Part shown: one piece after another, positions 1-5,725 of the stretch
How the letters are laid out: each line of letters starts with the position of its first letter
How positions within the stretch are numbered: position 1 is the first letter of the stretch
Source of the DNA: Candidatus Giovannonibacteria bacterium RIFCSPHIGHO2_02_43_16
Lineage (GTDB): Bacteria; Patescibacteriota; Minisyncoccia; JACPKW01; UBA11713
DNA: 12,972 nucleotides
Direction: 5' to 3'
Assembly (NCBI GenBank): GCA_001778545.1
Contig: MFHJ01000002.1
Location: forward strand, 1 to 12,972
Made by a program: the position numbers and the translations under genes
The notes under the pieces: generated by a model
Databases searched by the model: none
What the model saw: only the letters and a program-made list of their open reading frames with translations
What the model was told of the DNA's origin: nothing

Positions 1-633
1 ATCGATTTCAACAAATTCAGGGAGATCTGCGACGAAGTGGGGGCCGTGCTGATGGTCGATATCGCCCATATCGCCGGCCTGGTGGCGACCGGCCTCCATC
101 CTTCGCCTGTTCCGGTTGCAGAAGTCGTGACTTCAACGACGCACAAGACCCTGCGCGGCCCTCGCTCGGGCTTTATTCTATGTAAAGAACCGTACGCCAA
201 ACAGGTCGACAAGGCCGTTTTCCCGGGAACGCAGGGGGGGCCGCTCGAGCATATCATCGCGGCCAAGGCGATCTGCTTCAAAGAAGCGATGACGCCGGAA
301 TTTAAGAATTACCAGGCGCAGATCGTCAAGAACGCCAAAGCTCTGGCCGAAGGGCTGATCAAGAACGGCCTGCGGCTTGTTTCGGGCGGCACCGACAACC
401 ACCTGGTGCTCGTCGATCTGCGGCCGTACAAAGTGACCGGCAAAGTCGCGGAAACGGTCCTCGACGAGGTCGGCATCACCGTCAACAAAAACACGATCCC
501 AGGCGACCCAAGGGGGCCCCTGGATCCTTCCGGCATCCGCCTCGGCACCCCGGCGGTGACGACGCAAGGCATGAAAGAAAAAGATATGATTAAAATTGCG
601 GAGCGAATTGATAAGATATTGCGCAAGAAATGA
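1..633 (+). CDS. glyA: Serine hydroxymethyltransferase, C-terminal half (5' end outside window)
   Basis: PLP enzyme that converts serine plus tetrahydrofolate to glycine plus 5,10-methylene-THF in the cytoplasm. The frame is open from base 1, so about 210 C-terminal residues are present out of the usual ~415. The family core is visible: VDIAHIAGL (Asp that pairs with the PLP pyridine nitrogen, then the His), the STTHKTLRGPRSG block whose Lys (codon 145-147) forms the Schiff base, FPGTQGGPLEH, and the C-terminal SGIRLGTPAVTTQG. Nothing looks broken. Its stop overlaps the folD start (ATGA), fitting a folate one-carbon operon. Oddity: bases 1-570 run near 60% GC with GC-ending codons, whereas the last 60 coding bases are about 30% GC, like the downstream genes. 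Family assignment is certain; the cause of the composition change is not. Confidence 0.97.
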   Translation: MDFNKFREICDEVGAVLMVDIAHIAGLVATGLHPSPVPVAEVVTSTTHKTLRGPRSGFILCKEPYAKQVDKAVFPGTQGGPLEHIIAAKAICFKEAMTPEFKNYQAQIVKNAKALAEGLIKNGLRLVSGGTDNHLVLVDLRPYKVTGKVAETVLDEVGITVNKNTIPGDPRGPLDPSGIRLGTPAVTTQGMKEKDMIKIAERIDKILRKK

Positions 634-1445
634 TTGTAGACGGAAAAGCTATTGCGGAGAGAATAAAATCCTCGCTCGCCGAGGAGATCTCAAAGTCAAA
701 GAAAAAAATTAGATTGGCGGTTTTGAAAGTAGGGAAGGATCCGGTGACGGCGAGATATCTCGAAGTGAAAAGAAAATTCGCGGAGGCGATTGGCGTGGAC
801 GTGCGGATTTATGAAGTGCCGACCGACATCTCGAATAATAAATTACGCGAGAAATTGTCCGAGATAGTTCATATTGAAGAAAATACAGGGGTCATTGTTC
901 AGCTTCCTTTGCCGGAAAAAATAAATATGCAGTATATTTTAAACGCGATAATTCCGGGGAAAGATCCAGATATGCTTTCGTCCGGCGCTTGGGGAAAATT
1001 TTCAACTGGAAAATCAAAAATTTTGCCGCCGGTTGTCGGGGCTGTTAAAGTCATTTTTGACGAAAATAAAATAGAGCTGAAGGGGAAAAATGCGGTTGTT
1101 GTCGGCGCCGGGAGGCTTGTCGGCAAACCGGCCGCATCCTGGCTTATTGGCGAAGGAGCAACCGTTTCAGTTGTCGATGAAAATACTAAAAATCCAGAGG
1201 ATTATATAAAAAAAGCGGATATAATAATTTCCGGGGTTGGGAAGCCGAAAACAATAGAGGCGGATATGGTTATGGATGGGGTAATCGCGATCGACTGTGG
1301 CACATCGGAATCTTCGGGCCAAGTTGCTGGAGACATTGATCTGGAAGTTGTAAAAAAAGCTTCGCTATTCGCTCCGGTTCCGGGCGGCGTCGGCCCGATC
1401 ACGATTGCGATGCTTTTTAAAAATCTTATTGAGCTTTCGAAATGA
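630..1445 (+). CDS. folD: Bifunctional methylene-THF dehydrogenase / methenyl-THF cyclohydrolase
   Basis: Oxidises methylene-THF to methenyl-THF and hydrolyses it to 10-formyl-THF, using the product of the upstream SHMT. It has 271 residues, slightly shorter than the usual ~285. Visible family features are the catalytic YxxxK (Tyr43, Lys47), QLPLP at 91-95, the folate-site KDPD (111-114, usually KDVDGF), a Rossmann strand-loop with GRLVGKP (161-167), and the PVPGGVGPITIAML block (249-262). The start overlaps the glyA stop, suggesting translational coupling. Deviations: the usual PCTP segment reads PPVV, the nucleotide loop that is normally GRSxxVGKP reads GAGRLVGKP, and the usual CHSxT after the second strand reads VDENT. 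Loss of the Arg and Ser and gain of acidic residues suggest NAD rather than NADP; this is inference. Family call is secure. Confidence 0.95.
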   Translation: MIVDGKAIAERIKSSLAEEISKSKKKIRLAVLKVGKDPVTARYLEVKRKFAEAIGVDVRIYEVPTDISNNKLREKLSEIVHIEENTGVIVQLPLPEKINMQYILNAIIPGKDPDMLSSGAWGKFSTGKSKILPPVVGAVKVIFDENKIELKGKNAVVVGAGRLVGKPAASWLIGEGATVSVVDENTKNPEDYIKKADIIISGVGKPKTIEADMVMDGVIAIDCGTSESSGQVAGDIDLEVVKKASLFAPVPGGVGPITIAMLFKNLIELSK

Positions 1446-1924
1446 TTTATAATTATTTAATTTTATTTTTCGGGGAATATCTAGCATGGATTTTGGGCGC
1501 AGCTCTCATTTTTTTCGCGTTTTCGCAAAATAGAAAAAATTTCCGCGTTGCCATAGAGGCGCTTTTTGCCGGAATTCTTTCGCGCTTGGTTTTTACGGAG
1601 ATTATAAGATATTTTTACGACAAGCCAAGGCCTTTTGAAGTTGACGAATCGGTTTCCTTAATTTTGCACGAAATCGGGAGATCATTTCCGTCTGGGCACG
1701 CGGCTTTCTTCTTCGCGGTTGCCGCGACGCTTTTTATTTATAACCGCAGATGGGGGATTGTTTTTTTTATCGCGGCGATCGCGATGGGGATCGCGCGCGT
1801 TTTAGCCAATATCCACTGGCCTATCGATATTTTAGGCGGTGCTGTCATTGGAATTTTATCCAGCGCCATCGTATGGAAAGTTATGCACAAACGCGGTTTG
1901 ACGCGACGGGGCGAATCAATTTAG
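1442..1924 (+). CDS. PAP2-family membrane phosphatase (possible undecaprenyl-diphosphatase, BcrC type)
   Basis: A 160-residue polytopic membrane protein with all three phosphatidic-acid-phosphatase type 2 motifs. C1 is R(x6)RP at 56-64 (Arg in place of the usual Lys), C2 is FPSGH at 82-86, and C3 is R(x5)H(x3)D at 119-129, with the catalytic histidine expected in C3. Hydrophobic segments lie near 5-27, 38-53, 86-100, 105-122 and 128-146. Small bacterial members of this family often dephosphorylate undecaprenyl pyrophosphate to recycle the cell-wall carrier lipid; that substrate is inferred from size and topology and could be another lipid phosphate. The start is fixed by the ATGA overlap with the folD stop, so it is probably co-transcribed with glyA-folD although functionally unrelated. 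Confidence 0.88.
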   Translation: MIYNYLILFFGEYLAWILGAALIFFAFSQNRKNFRVAIEALFAGILSRLVFTEIIRYFYDKPRPFEVDESVSLILHEIGRSFPSGHAAFFFAVAATLFIYNRRWGIVFFIAAIAMGIARVLANIHWPIDILGGAVIGILSSAIVWKVMHKRGLTRRGESI

Positions 1925-1948
1925 TCTAATAATGTTCCTCAAAAATTA

Positions 1949-2058
1949 ATGCAGATTCTTGATTACGATCGTAGGTTGGGGAAGTAGGTGCGAATCCTAC
2001 ACAGTGCCGCTACGGTAATCCGCCAATAAGGCGGAAAGTCCGATGGCCAACCCTGCAT
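1949..2058 (+). promoter_or_regulatory. Cobalamin (B12) riboswitch aptamer
   Basis: The conserved B12-element core can be folded by eye. The closing helix is ATGCAG (1949-1954) with CTGCAT (2053-2058), followed by GGTTGG (1974-1979) with CCAACC (2047-2052). Next comes the hallmark P4 hairpin GTAGG-TGCGAAT-CCTAC (1984-2000), matching the family consensus GGTGNAANTCC. The P5 block GTGCCGCTACGGTAA follows (consensus about GNCCCGCNACTGTGA), then a variable hairpin TCCGCC-AATAA-GGCGGA (2019-2035), then the conserved AAGTCCGATGG stretch (consensus AAGTCaGga) before the return strands. The element lies directly upstream of the transcobalamin-like gene at 2141, with the PAP2 gene ending 24 bases before it. 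Known members repress B12 uptake or synthesis genes when cobalamin is bound. Confidence 0.93.
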
Positions 2059-2114
2059 GAATAACAAACATATCCTCGAGCAAGGTCCAAACTTTATCAG
2101 ATTTATTTCGTGAT

Positions 2115-2132
2115 ATCCGCCTCGGGGCGGAT
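2115..2132 (+). promoter_or_regulatory. Candidate riboswitch expression-platform hairpin just before the start codon
   Basis: ATCCGCC (2115-2121), a TCGG loop and GGCGGAT (2126-2132) form a perfect 7-bp stem, followed by TTTTCGTTT and the ATG at 2141. It could act as a short intrinsic terminator (the U-tract is interrupted) or as a structure that blocks ribosome access. Its left arm is identical to bases 2018-2024 inside the aptamer, so exchange of pairing partners between the two hairpins is possible. No normal Shine-Dalgarno is seen before 2141. Confidence 0.6.
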
Positions 2133-2140
2133 TTTCGTTT

Positions 2141-3727
2141 ATGGATGAAAAAATTAAAAATTATGTGATTACCTCCATCCTTTTATCGGCTCTAGTTTTA
2201 TTGCCGCTATTTCCTGTTCGTGGGGATATTGATCAATCTATTCAGTATCTCAAGACTAAAACCCCGAATCCCTGGGTGACTATGGCGCTTTCTGCGGCGG
2301 GCGAAGATTCGGACGCAGATTACTTAAAAATATTTGTCGGAGCTAGCGCTTCCGATTACGAAGCAGCCATTTTAGCCTTGGTAGCGGCGGGCAAAGATCC
2401 GAAGTCCTTCCCAAACGAAAACTTTGTTCAGAAACTCAAAAGTTTTTATTCAGGCGGGCAGATCGGGGATCCATCTTTGCTGAACGACGATATTTTCGGT
2501 CTTCTCGCTTTGCTGGCCGCAGGGGAGCCGATTGGAGATGAAGTAGTAAGCAGCGCGAAGAATTTCGTTATTCAAAATCAAAACGCGGACGGCGGCTGGG
2601 CTTTCGCTATTTTGTCGGGGAGCGATACAAATATGACCGCGATGGCCATCATGGCCCTTCTTGAATCAGGCGTTTCTAAATCAAACGCAAATATATCAAA
2701 AGCGATCCAGTATCTTAAAGACGCGCAAAATTCCGACGGCGGCTTCCCCTACGATCCAAAAAGTCTTTTCGGGACTTCGTCCGACGCCTCTTCAGACGCG
2801 TGGGTGCTATCAGCGTTGAATAAACTTGGAGAGAATTTAAATGATTGGAAAAAAGATGAGAGGGGTCCCGCGGAGCATTTATCGGGCCTCGAAACATCTG
2901 CGGGATATTTCGAATACCAAAAAGGGAACGGGGAGGACGCTTTCAGTCCAATCACGACTTCCTACGCCCTAATCGCGCTTAGAGGTAAATATTATCCCGT
3001 TTCAAAAATTTCATCCTCGGCAAATCCTTCGGTCAATTTTAAAATCGAAGGTAAAACCAAAACATATTGCGAGGGCGAGGCGCAGGCTCCCGATGCCTTG
3101 GAATTGGTAAAAATTGCGGCTTCTGATTGCAGCTTTACTTATAACATCAAAGACACCTCTTTCGGGCCGTATTTGGAGCAGATCGGGGATGATAAGGCTT
3201 CCGGAACCGATGGCTGGCTTTACGCGGTGAATTTTATTTTGCCCAGCGTCGGCGCCGCCGATTACAAACTCAAGGCCGGGGACTATGTTTTATGGCATTA
3301 CGGCGCATTTGACTGGCAGCCGCAAAGCACCTCAATAACTTTGAAAACCAAAGTCGGAGGCTCTTCGGGAAGCCCCGGAGATAATAATCCAAACCAGCCC
3401 GAGGACGAGATTTCTTTGACTGTGTCGATTCCGGGGGCCGGTGGAAGTTTGGATTTCGGGAATATCCTGCCGGGGGAGAGTAGAGCTAAATTTGTTAAAG
3501 TCACAAATTCCGGGGACGTTTCGCTTGTTATCGCGGGGATTGTCACAGGTAATGACATATTTAGAGGTTATCTTAAAATAAACGATTTGCCTTGGAGAGA
3601 TTTTGGGACAAATCTTAGTGCGGGTGCGAGCGAGACCGAGAAGATTGGAATCCAAATTCCAAGTTCGTACACAAATCCCGGCGAGAAAGAAGGCCTTCTT
3701 ATTTTTTGGGGAACACCGACACAATAA
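2141..3727 (+). CDS. Exported transcobalamin-like protein: alpha/alpha-toroid repeats + DUF4430 + beta-sandwich
   Basis: 528 residues. Residues 1-28 are a signal peptide (Lys-containing start, then a long hydrophobic run). Residues ~29-287 carry prenyltransferase/squalene-cyclase-type alpha/alpha repeats, with QNADGGWAF (147-155), QNSDGGFPY (196-204) and recurring helices such as AMAIMALLESG and SYALIALRG. Residues ~298-390 form a DUF4430 (PF14478, transcobalamin-like C-terminal) domain with the typical GTDGWLYAVN (355-364) and AADYKLKAGDYVLWHYG. A Ser/Gly/Pro/Asn linker (~405-422) leads to a beta-sandwich-like domain (423-526). The toroid-plus-DUF4430 order is that of animal intrinsic factor and transcobalamin, and the gene sits directly behind a B12 riboswitch, so extracellular corrinoid binding is the best guess. 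Cys310 and Cys330, the only cysteines, may form a disulfide. No C-terminal anchor is visible. Domains are secure; ligand is inferred. Confidence 0.9.
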   Translation: MDEKIKNYVITSILLSALVLLPLFPVRGDIDQSIQYLKTKTPNPWVTMALSAAGEDSDADYLKIFVGASASDYEAAILALVAAGKDPKSFPNENFVQKLKSFYSGGQIGDPSLLNDDIFGLLALLAAGEPIGDEVVSSAKNFVIQNQNADGGWAFAILSGSDTNMTAMAIMALLESGVSKSNANISKAIQYLKDAQNSDGGFPYDPKSLFGTSSDASSDAWVLSALNKLGENLNDWKKDERGPAEHLSGLETSAGYFEYQKGNGEDAFSPITTSYALIALRGKYYPVSKISSSANPSVNFKIEGKTKTYCEGEAQAPDALELVKIAASDCSFTYNIKDTSFGPYLEQIGDDKASGTDGWLYAVNFILPSVGAADYKLKAGDYVLWHYGAFDWQPQSTSITLKTKVGGSSGSPGDNNPNQPEDEISLTVSIPGAGGSLDFGNILPGESRAKFVKVTNSGDVSLVIAGIVTGNDIFRGYLKINDLPWRDFGTNLSAGASETEKIGIQIPSSYTNPGEKEGLLIFWGTPTQ

Positions 3728-4251
3728 TGAAATCCGCCGCGATTATTTTAGTCTCGCTATTTTTGATCGCGGCGAATGCCGAAGCCGTCAGCTTGTCGGT
3801 ATCGCCGCCGGAGCTGAAAGCATCGGGATCTGTCCTTGAACCCGCATCCGCAAAATTCACTGTTAAAAATTCTTCAGACGGCGTCGCGCTTTTTGAAGTC
3901 TATCTTGATGATTTTGAAAGCGCCATAAAACTTTTTCCGGAAAGTTTTATTTTGGAAGCGGGAGAAAAAAAGGAAATTGAGGTAAAGGCCGATTTTGGAA
4001 AATCAGGAAAGTATCAAACGGATATTTCGGTTTTGGCGAAACCGGTTGCGAATTCCGCATTCAGAGCCGCGGGGGGATTGAAAATCCCTTTGATTGTTGA
4101 AATAAACGAAGGAAAAATTTCGCAACTGGGGTTGATCTTCGCTTCATTCGACCGCAATGCTTTGGTAGTTGCGGTTTTATTGCTTAGTTTTGTTATTTTG
4201 GGCTTTGTTTTTAGATATGGTTTTATTAAATTCAAAAAAGTTAAAAACTAG
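3727..4251 (+). CDS. Membrane-anchored surface protein with one Ig-like/beta-sandwich domain
   Basis: 174 residues with a signal peptide (1-20, ending ANAEA) and an extracellular beta-rich domain (~21-130) starting SLSVSPPELK and containing AKFTVKNSS, like the NEW3/DUF916-type domains of bacterial surface proteins. A single transmembrane helix (~145-165) and a short basic cytoplasmic tail (KFKKVKN) follow. The start chosen is the ATG that overlaps the upstream stop by one base (TAATG); an in-frame upstream TTG at 3706 would only add a non-signal extension. Position between two DUF4430 genes suggests a role in anchoring or presenting them at the envelope, perhaps by pairing with the C-terminal beta-sandwich of the upstream protein. 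That is inference; nothing in it points to catalysis. Confidence 0.82.
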   Translation: MKSAAIILVSLFLIAANAEAVSLSVSPPELKASGSVLEPASAKFTVKNSSDGVALFEVYLDDFESAIKLFPESFILEAGEKKEIEVKADFGKSGKYQTDISVLAKPVANSAFRAAGGLKIPLIVEINEGKISQLGLIFASFDRNALVVAVLLLSFVILGFVFRYGFIKFKKVKN

Positions 4252-4651
4252 TTTAGGGATCGGGGCGGGAGTTTTATTGCTGATCGGCGGGACGTATTTA
4301 TATTACCGCGTTGATTCACCGCTGGAAAATTTCGGTTCCGCGACAGCTACGCTTATTTTCGATTTCGGCGACGGCCGCCGCGAGATTTTCGCCAATGAAA
4401 AATTTAAGCAGGGCGAAAATTTGTTCGATTTCACGAAAAACGAGCTTGCGCGAAAAAATATAACTTTTGAATATCAAGAATATCCGTCTTTAGGAAGTAT
4501 GGTAACTAAAATCGGAGATAAAAAAAATAGCTCGAAAGACGGCTATTGGCAGTTTTGGATAAACGGCGAATACGCATCAGTTGGAGCTTCGGATTATTTG
4601 CTTAAGCCAGGAGACAAAATCGAGTGGAGATTTTCTAAGTCAGGCTTTTGA
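4217..4651 (+). CDS. Membrane-anchored DUF4430 (transcobalamin C-terminal-like) protein
   Basis: 144 residues. A short basic N-terminus is followed by one hydrophobic segment (~11-30, TSLGIGAGVL onward), either an uncleaved signal anchor or a poorly cleaved signal peptide. Residues ~43-140 form a DUF4430 domain with DGYWQFWINGEYA (108-120) and ASDYLLKPGDKIEWRF (124-139), directly comparable with the GTDGWLYAVN and AADYKLKAGD segments of the gene at 2141. It has no toroid domain and no cysteine. The start is the ATG inside the end of the preceding gene (35-bp overlap, different frame), implying translational coupling; an in-frame TTG at 4169 is less likely because it breaks the basic-then-hydrophobic order. 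Standalone DUF4430 proteins occur next to cobalamin-uptake genes in some Firmicutes, so a membrane-proximal corrinoid-binding partner is plausible. Confidence 0.85.
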   Translation: MVLLNSKKLKTSLGIGAGVLLLIGGTYLYYRVDSPLENFGSATATLIFDFGDGRREIFANEKFKQGENLFDFTKNELARKNITFEYQEYPSLGSMVTKIGDKKNSSKDGYWQFWINGEYASVGASDYLLKPGDKIEWRFSKSGF

Positions 4652-4666
4652 ACCACAGCGTTTAAA

Positions 4667-4695
4667 TTGACAATCTCTCAAAAAAACAATAAATT
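4667..4695 (+). promoter_or_regulatory. Sigma70-type promoter of tRNA-Leu
   Basis: Consensus -35 TTGACA (4667-4672), a 17-base spacer, and -10 TAAATT (4690-4695, 4/6 match). The predicted start near 4702 leaves a leader of about 18 bases before the tRNA at 4720. The perfect -35 and ideal spacing make this the clearest promoter in the window. Confidence 0.72.
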
Positions 4696-4719
4696 TTATA
4701 CATGGAATTATAAATAAAC

Positions 4720-4803
4720 GCCGCGGTGGCGGAATCGGGAGACGCACAGGACTCAAAATCCTGCGGGCGCAAGCTCATGAGGGTTCGACCCCCTCCCGCG
4801 GCA
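4720..4803 (+). tRNA. tRNA-Leu (anticodon CAA)
   Basis: The acceptor stem GCCGCGG (4720-4726) pairs perfectly with CCGCGGC (4796-4802), followed by discriminator A. The anticodon stem-loop CAGGA-CTCAAAA-TCCTG puts CAA at positions 34-36, reading UUG. A long variable arm (GGGCGCAAGCTC region) marks it as class II, and the T-loop is GTTCGACCC-like. The CCA end is not encoded (A is followed by CATT), so tRNA nucleotidyltransferase must add it. Confidence 0.96.
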
Positions 4804-4827
4804 CATTATTAAGTTTTTAATGAAAGT

Positions 4828-5631
4828 ATGAGCTTTTTTAAATTCAACAAGGATGTAAAGACCGAAGACCTCAGGCTTTCGGACTATGATCAAATTTGGA
4901 CTAAGTTTTGTTTCCTTGATGAAACAGGAAATTTAAATAATCCAACAGACCCATTTTTTACTGTTGGTATATTAAAATTGAGTCAACCCTACTACTTATT
5001 GAATAAACTTCAATATGAAAGGAATAAGAAAAATTTTTACGACGAGTTAAAATTTAATAAACTTTCAAAGAGGAATATTGATTTTGCAAAGTTCTCGGTT
5101 GGCGCACTTTTTGATGCTCGGAGCACTTATTTGTATTCCTATTCAATAGATAAAGATGGCGATTATTTTAAAAGAGAATTTTCTGGTGATCCGTGGCAGG
5201 CATACCAAAAAATTACCATTCGATTATTAAAAGACGTTGTTCTTGCACCCAAGGAAATACTAATCCTTTTAGCTGATCACGTCACCGTTCCTAAAAATAT
5301 TCGCTTTGAAGTAAATGTGAAAAAAGAAGTAAATATGTCTCTTAAAAGATTAGCTCTTGCAGGAGTTTGCCGACTTGATTCGCGCTCGAACGATCTTCTG
5401 CAACTAGTCGATCTTATAATCGGCGCCATTAGCTACGACCTAAAACTTACGACCAAGGCAATCAAAGGAAATGATAAAAATAAATTAGATCTACTTAAAT
5501 ATTTAAAACAGAATTTAGGAACAAGTGGATTTATGAATGGTTTCCGGAATAGAAATTTTAATGTTTTTGTAGATAAAGATATGAAATTACGTTTACCAAT
5601 AGAGACAAATGAAAAAGGGCCATCGTCCTAA
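4828..5631 (+). CDS. DUF3800 domain protein (predicted RNase H-like fold)
   Basis: 267 residues. The DUF3800 signature is visible: an N-terminal strand with FLDETGN (29-35, family FxDESGn) followed by FFTVGIL, a middle acidic strand ILILLADH (144-151), and the C-terminal block CRLDSRSNDLLQLVDLIIGA (181-200) with Asp184 and Asp195. These acidic residues fit an RNase H-like active site. Biological role is unknown; members are often found in mobile or defence-rich regions. The gene starts 24 bases after tRNA-Leu, and sampled stretches are about 25-43% GC, below most neighbours, hinting at acquisition beside the tRNA gene, although no att repeat was found. A TTTAAT hexamer (4816-4821) ends 6 bases before the ATG and no Shine-Dalgarno is seen. 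Its 3' end carries a strong hairpin terminator. Confidence 0.85.
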   Translation: MSFFKFNKDVKTEDLRLSDYDQIWTKFCFLDETGNLNNPTDPFFTVGILKLSQPYYLLNKLQYERNKKNFYDELKFNKLSKRNIDFAKFSVGALFDARSTYLYSYSIDKDGDYFKREFSGDPWQAYQKITIRLLKDVVLAPKEILILLADHVTVPKNIRFEVNVKKEVNMSLKRLALAGVCRLDSRSNDLLQLVDLIIGAISYDLKLTTKAIKGNDKNKLDLLKYLKQNLGTSGFMNGFRNRNFNVFVDKDMKLRLPIETNEKGPSS

Positions 5632-5649
5632 CGGTCGACGCCCTTTTTC
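5611..5649 (+). terminator. Intrinsic terminator overlapping the DUF3800 stop codon
   Basis: GAAAAAGGGC (5611-5620) pairs with GCCCTTTTTC (5640-5649), giving a 10-bp stem with a 19-base loop. The U-run follows the GC part on the + strand and the A-run precedes it, so it could work in both directions. The left arm encodes the last residues of the DUF3800 protein and the stop (5629-5631) lies in the loop. Confidence 0.82.
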
Positions 5650-5678
5650 GATACCATAGCCCCAGTGTATATCATAGG

Positions 5679-5697
5679 TTATCCACAGTCAACCACA
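5679..5697 (+). promoter_or_regulatory. Perfect DnaA box plus a 10-bp-phased imperfect copy
   Basis: TTATCCACA (5679-5687) is the exact DnaA-box consensus. TCAACCACA (5689-5697, 7/9 match) follows on the same strand, and the shared CCACAGT core repeats exactly 10 bp apart (5683 and 5693). A very AT-rich stretch (5701-5725) follows, then the EEP gene with parB next. It may be a DnaA-regulated promoter, a DnaA-titration site or the edge of an origin; no dnaA or dnaN is present to support a full oriC. Confidence 0.45.
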
Positions 5698-5725
5698 GTG
5701 TAATTTTTAAAATAATATATAAACT

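Noticed and set aside
234..240. G7 run in glyA, possible slippage site
   Set aside because: It encodes the conserved GTQGGP segment of SHMT in the right frame; the G-run follows from the GC-rich codons and the frame is intact.
178..567. Open frame on the minus strand across glyA
   Set aside because: It is antisense to a well-conserved enzyme; it is open because of high GC and has no recognisable domain.
4169..4216. Extended TTG start for the small DUF4430 protein
   Set aside because: The extension would add a hydrophobic stretch ahead of the basic residues and TM segment and overlap the preceding TM codons; the ATG at 4217 gives a normal signal-anchor order.
4804..4827. att-like repeat of the tRNA-Leu 3' end
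   Set aside because: I looked for a copy of the tRNA 3' end downstream of the DUF3800 gene and found none; integration at the tRNA stays speculative.
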